The notes under the pieces were generated by a model that made no database searches, was not told the DNA's origin, and worked only from the letters and a program-made list of their open reading frames with translations. From G965205725 sp965205725 (GTDB lineage: Bacteria; Pseudomonadota; Gammaproteobacteria; Pseudomonadales; Halieaceae): DNA of 64,000 bases. The translations under genes were made by a program, and so were the position numbers. Shown piece by piece: positions 60,881 to 64,000 of this stretch (position 1 is the stretch's first letter; every line of letters starts with the position of its first letter). Where the stretch lies: positions 1,488,001 to 1,552,000 of the forward strand of contig OZ242189.1 in the NCBI GenBank assembly GCA_965205725.1, in the 5' to 3' direction.

Positions 60881-61893
60881 GTGATATTAACCCGCAAAAA
60901 ACTTTTACCCTGCTGCAACGCGAGGTTCAGGAATACCGCAACCCCATTTTAATCACTCCAATTGTTATCAGCGGCATATTATTGCTGCTCATGCTACTCA
61001 GCATATTCCTTTCAGGCAGGATTGCCCTGGTCGGAGACAGCCAGGTCAACAGACTCATACAGGAGCATCGCAACGGCGACACTGGTTTCGGGGAGCGGAC
61101 GAATGCGCCAGCCGATGACTCGGTGCGCGCCGATAACAATAGTGGCCAGAACTGGGATTTCAACAGAGGCCGCAACCCGCACAAGCAAATACCTGATGCT
61201 CTTGCAAATAATCTGCAACCAAAAAGTGCATCTCTTAATTCGGCACTGGACGCGGTAAACAGTCTCTTCCTTTTGGCGCTGCTGGTGATAAGCCTGCAAT
61301 ATCTCATCAGTTGTCTACACCGAGACCGACAGGACCGCAGTGTTCTGTTCTGGAAGTCCATGCCAGTGTCTGATTGGGAAGAAATACTGAGCAAGTTTGC
61401 AGTGGCCTGTTTGGTGGCACCCGCCATCTATCTGGCGGTCTCCATTATTTCCCAAATCGCTTACGCCCTGCTCTCCATGCTGCTTGTTTGGCGCCTGGAC
61501 TTAAACCCATCAACAGTGATATTGAATCATATCGACGGGGTCAGCTTGCTTGTCGGTCAATTGGGTCGAATGCTGACCTGGATACTGTGGACTGCTCCAC
61601 TCTACGCCTGGGTGCTACTATGCTCCGCTGCGGCAAGGCGTTCTCCGTTTATGCTCGCTGTCTGCGTGCCGATAGGCCTGGTGCTTATTGAAAGTGTCTT
61701 TTTTGGCAGTCGCTACGTCAGTCAGGCTATTTTTCACCATATCCCTTTTGGGGGGAGCGGCAGTAGAGGCCCGTATCAGGCCAGCCCTGACTGGGCCAAG
61801 CTGGACTATGTCGGCATGCTGATGGGCCTGGTATTTACAGTAGTGATGTTGGCGATTGCGCGTTGGTTCCGCCGCCACCGCTTCGATGCCTAG
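60877..61893 (+). CDS. ABC-2 type transporter permease
   Basis: Membrane protein of 338 residues. A first helix (ILITPIVISGILLLLMLLSI) is followed by a polar loop of about 90 residues with many Asn and Arg, then five further helices, among them SLFLLALLVISLQYLISCLH and PFMLAVCVPIGLVLIESVFF. The HRDRQDRSVLFWKSMPVSDW stretch is the cytoplasmic coupling region common in this permease family. It works with the ATPase upstream. The large outer loop suggests a role beyond simple drug export, but the substrate is unknown. Confidence 0.87.
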   Translation: MSDINPQKTFTLLQREVQEYRNPILITPIVISGILLLLMLLSIFLSGRIALVGDSQVNRLIQEHRNGDTGFGERTNAPADDSVRADNNSGQNWDFNRGRNPHKQIPDALANNLQPKSASLNSALDAVNSLFLLALLVISLQYLISCLHRDRQDRSVLFWKSMPVSDWEEILSKFAVACLVAPAIYLAVSIISQIAYALLSMLLVWRLDLNPSTVILNHIDGVSLLVGQLGRMLTWILWTAPLYAWVLLCSAAARRSPFMLAVCVPIGLVLIESVFFGSRYVSQAIFHHIPFGGSGSRGPYQASPDWAKLDYVGMLMGLVFTVVMLAIARWFRRHRFDA

Positions 61894-62285
61894 TCTGCTG
61901 AAGGTTCCAATTCGATAGACGCCGAATTAATGCAGTAACGCAAGCCCGTAGGCTGTGGCCCATCCTCAAACAAATGCCCCAGATGAGAGCCACAGTTGTC
62001 GCAGATGACTTCAACCCGGATCATCCCGTGGCTGGTATCGCGGGCCTCGCGTATCACCTGTGTGTCAGCCGGCTGAAAGAAGCTGGGCCAACCACAGCCA
62101 GAATCATATTTGCTATCCGAAGTAAACAACTGCTCGCCACAGCATTTACACTTGTAGGCGCCCTGCTTTTTGCAGTCCCAGTACTTTCCTGAAAAGGCGG
62201 GCTCGGTCCCCTTATTGCGGCAAACTGCAAATTCCTGTGGCGTTAGTTTGTCTCGCCACTGCTCGTCGTTTTCCAGATCACTCAT
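61890..62285 (-). CDS. msrB: Peptide-methionine (R)-S-oxide reductase
   Basis: Protein repair enzyme of 131 residues that reduces R-methionine sulfoxide. It has the MsrB zinc site (CKCCG and CDNCGSHLGH), GCGWPSFFQP and the catalytic Cys in LRYCINSASIEL. The frame is open 32 codons further upstream, but the ATG at 62283-62285 gives the normal start (MSDLENDEQWRDKLTPQEFA). Its stop overlaps the convergent permease stop. Confidence 0.95.
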   Translation of the reverse strand: MSDLENDEQWRDKLTPQEFAVCRNKGTEPAFSGKYWDCKKQGAYKCKCCGEQLFTSDSKYDSGCGWPSFFQPADTQVIREARDTSHGMIRVEVICDNCGSHLGHLFEDGPQPTGLRYCINSASIELEPSAD

Positions 62286-62377
62286 AGCTTGCCTCATACA
62301 GATAGCGGGCGGTCTTTGCCCTACACTAGCCGCTAAATTGCAAGTTATCAATGGCCGGTGTGCTGGCAACGCAGCTA

Positions 62378-63487
62378 TCAATCCAGCCGCAAATCCATTG
62401 CCGCACAGATAGCTACCGCGGTCGCATCCAGAGCAGCGGCATTCGCTACCGTGAAACTGCTTAACTCTCGTCTCTGAGGATACTGCGCGCGCAATCGGTC
62501 AAATCCCCGCTCCAACTCAAGCCTCATCCTCTGGTCGTCCTCCTGTACCCTATAGGTCTTTGCCTGCAACCAGCGGATAAGATCAGCACCTTGCAGGGAA
62601 GTGGGAACGGTCAGTCCCGGCGCGGCATCAGCGCCGTCGCCATCGGCGTGAGACATCTCAAAAAATTCGCATATGGCCCGCTTCAGCATTGCTGCTGCGC
62701 GCAACTTGCCATCGTAGCTGTAACCCGCAATATGCGGTGTGGCCCAGCGGCATTGGCGCATTAATTTGAGGTCTACCTGGGGCTCAAACTCCCAGACATC
62801 CAGGGCAATGTGCAGGTCGTCACGGCACTCAAGTAGCCTGCTCAGCGCTGAATTATCGACGATTGGCCCCCGGCCCGCGTTGATCAACAACGCGCCGGGA
62901 CTTAATTGTCGCAAGTTGCTGGCATTGAGCAAATGCCGACTCGGCCATGGAGCCTGATCGGTCAGGGCTGCATGCACACAAACAACCGGGCAACCCAGCA
63001 CCTCTGGCAAAGCCGCCAGGTCGGCATAGCGTCCTTGATCCAGCCAGGGATCACAGGCGCGACAATTGATTCCCAGTGCCTGCAATCGTGCGTGCAGTGC
63101 CTGCCCTACCTGTCCGTAGCCGATAATACCGACTGGCTGGCCCGCCAGTAGTTGCTCCAGTCGACTGGCATCAGAGCAAATAACACTCAGCACATACTCG
63201 ACAACAGAGTTGGCATTTGAACCGGGTGCATGAGCAAATCCAATATCGCGGCTTTGCAGGTAACCGCGGTCTATATGATCGAACCCACTCGTTGCAGTGC
63301 CTACAAATTTTACCCCGCTACCCGCCAAGAGGTCGGCATCAACCCTGGTGACCGAGCGCACCAGCAACACATCAATATTCTCCAGGTCTGCCGGGCTGAT
63401 AGTGCGTCCAGGCAGGGTAATGACTTCTCCCACTGAGGCAAAACACCGCTCCACCTGGGCCATATTAGCGTCCGCTAAAATCCTCAC
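62378..63487 (-). CDS. pdxB: Erythronate-4-phosphate dehydrogenase
   Basis: NAD enzyme of 369 residues, second step of the DXP-dependent pyridoxal phosphate pathway. The nucleotide-binding loop VGIIGYGQVGQALHARL, Arg in LINAGRGPIVDN, Glu in ALDVWEFEPQ and His in ATPHIAGYSYDGKLRAA match D-2-hydroxyacid dehydrogenases of the PdxB type, and the C-terminal PdxB dimerisation domain is present. Its start overlaps the stop of the exonuclease gene by four bases. Confidence 0.95.
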   Translation of the reverse strand: MRILADANMAQVERCFASVGEVITLPGRTISPADLENIDVLLVRSVTRVDADLLAGSGVKFVGTATSGFDHIDRGYLQSRDIGFAHAPGSNANSVVEYVLSVICSDASRLEQLLAGQPVGIIGYGQVGQALHARLQALGINCRACDPWLDQGRYADLAALPEVLGCPVVCVHAALTDQAPWPSRHLLNASNLRQLSPGALLINAGRGPIVDNSALSRLLECRDDLHIALDVWEFEPQVDLKLMRQCRWATPHIAGYSYDGKLRAAAMLKRAICEFFEMSHADGDGADAAPGLTVPTSLQGADLIRWLQAKTYRVQEDDQRMRLELERGFDRLRAQYPQRRELSSFTVANAAALDATAVAICAAMDLRLD

Positions 63488-64000
63488 GGCTGCCGCTCTG
63501 CCGCAACCGCCATGTGTTCACAGCGCTGCAAAACTGGCCCTGTCAGCCCCAGTTCACGCATGTGTCTCTGCATTTCCCTTAAACACGCCGCGGTGGCCCG
63601 ATACGGCTGTGGCAGCACAATACCATCGATACGGTCCGCAAGACGCGCGAGATTTCTGGACACGAGTGCATCACTCCAGTGTTCCTGTAAATTTTTTGCG
63701 ATGCGAGTAGCGCCGCGAATGTCGGTTCCATTGAGTTGATCAAACTTGGAGGACAACTCCTCCAGGTCGCGGAATGCTCCCAAAATTGCAGCCGCAGATT
63801 TCGCGCCGATTCCCGGTACACCTGGAATGCCATCCACTGCATCTCCTACCAGGGCCTGATAGTCAGTGAATTGCTCAGGCGCCACGCCAAACTTTTCTGC
63901 AAACTCTGCCCTGCCAGTGAAAACATTGGCCGAAAAGTCCCACAGCCGGTCCTGTTCACGCAGCAGCAACTGTCCAAGGTCTTTATCCCGGGTGACAATG
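63484..64000 (-). CDS. 5'-3' exonuclease, Xni-like (partial)
   Basis: C-terminal part (about 172 codons) of a flap-endonuclease-type protein; the frame continues past the window end. It begins IVTRDKDLGQLLLREQDRLW, followed by the helix-hairpin-helix GDAVDGIPGVPGIGAKSAAAIL that binds DNA and potassium in the FEN family. The fold matches the stand-alone Xni/ExoIX proteins of gammaproteobacteria and not full DNA polymerase I, because the frame ends about 110 residues after the HhH. It precedes pdxB in a likely operon. Confidence 0.82.
   Translation of the reverse strand, partial: IVTRDKDLGQLLLREQDRLWDFSANVFTGRAEFAEKFGVAPEQFTDYQALVGDAVDGIPGVPGIGAKSAAAILGAFRDLEELSSKFDQLNGTDIRGATRIAKNLQEHWSDALVSRNLARLADRIDGIVLPQPYRATAACLREMQRHMRELGLTGPVLQRCEHMAVAAERQP

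Overview
The window reads as chromosomal DNA of a marine-type gammaproteobacterium. Two blocks carry gene orders that are well conserved in this class: arsC-wrbA-DUF2069 divergent from yihY, and carAB-greA / yhbY / rlmE-ftsH-folP-glmM-tpiA-secG-tRNALeu-tRNAfMet-rimP-nusA-infB-rbfA-truB-rpsO-pnp. FabY, CYP153-type P450, large TonB-dependent receptors, several acyl-CoA dehydrogenases and a YHYH-domain remnant suggest the OM60/NOR5 (Halieaceae) or Spongiibacteraceae neighbourhood; that placement is inference, not proof.

Layout. 1-4.7 kb: sppA (cut by the window edge), a DUF2069 membrane protein, WrbA-like flavoprotein and ArsC-like reductase on the minus strand, then a divergent yihY / TlpA-like lipoprotein / iodotyrosine-deiodinase-like nitroreductase operon. 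5-11.7 kb: a 2OG-Fe(II) oxygenase, a CYP153 alkane/fatty-acid hydroxylase, a NUDIX hydrolase, a membrane spermidine-synthase-like protein and an acyl-CoA dehydrogenase. 11.6-21.2 kb is a patchwork: remnants of an SDR gene and a nitroreductase gene flank two small lipoprotein genes; then come a TonB receptor, a decayed Eco29kI-like nuclease beside an attC-like palindrome, a DsbA-type isomerase with an SDR, an MFS transporter, a truncated Old Yellow Enzyme gene and fabY.

21.4-26.1 kb holds the selenocysteine locus selA-selB-selC (minus strand). A 1.3-kb scar of an integrated element sits at the 3' end of selC: a 27-bp near-exact copy of the tRNA 3' end, a hicAB toxin-antitoxin pair, and the last 46 codons of a tyrosine integrase. 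26.2-47.5 kb is the conserved translation/transcription/cell-envelope core. It contains two oddities: a perfect 87-bp in-frame tandem duplication inside truB, and four copies of a 148-bp repeat downstream of tRNA-Leu(GAG), each ending in the 3' end of that tRNA, an arrangement like the rtT repeats of E. coli tyrT. A strong terminator-like hairpin between the divergent carA and an acyl-CoA dehydrogenase gene is best read as a carAB leader attenuator.

47.8-56.3 kb is a catabolic block: two adjacent acyl-CoA dehydrogenases face an apparent operon of TonB receptor, DUF3604 metallohydrolase-like protein and a polyvinyl-alcohol-dehydrogenase-like cytochrome c/PQQ enzyme. 56.5-59.2 kb is mobile/accessory: an ISNCY-type element with about 50-bp inverted ends, an IS21 istB remnant, a RelE/HigB-type toxin with its antitoxin, and a 49-residue coiled-coil protein. 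59.5-64 kb: tRNA-Glu, tRNA-Gly, an ABC-2 type exporter pair, msrB, pdxB and a 5'-3' exonuclease (xni-like) cut by the window end.
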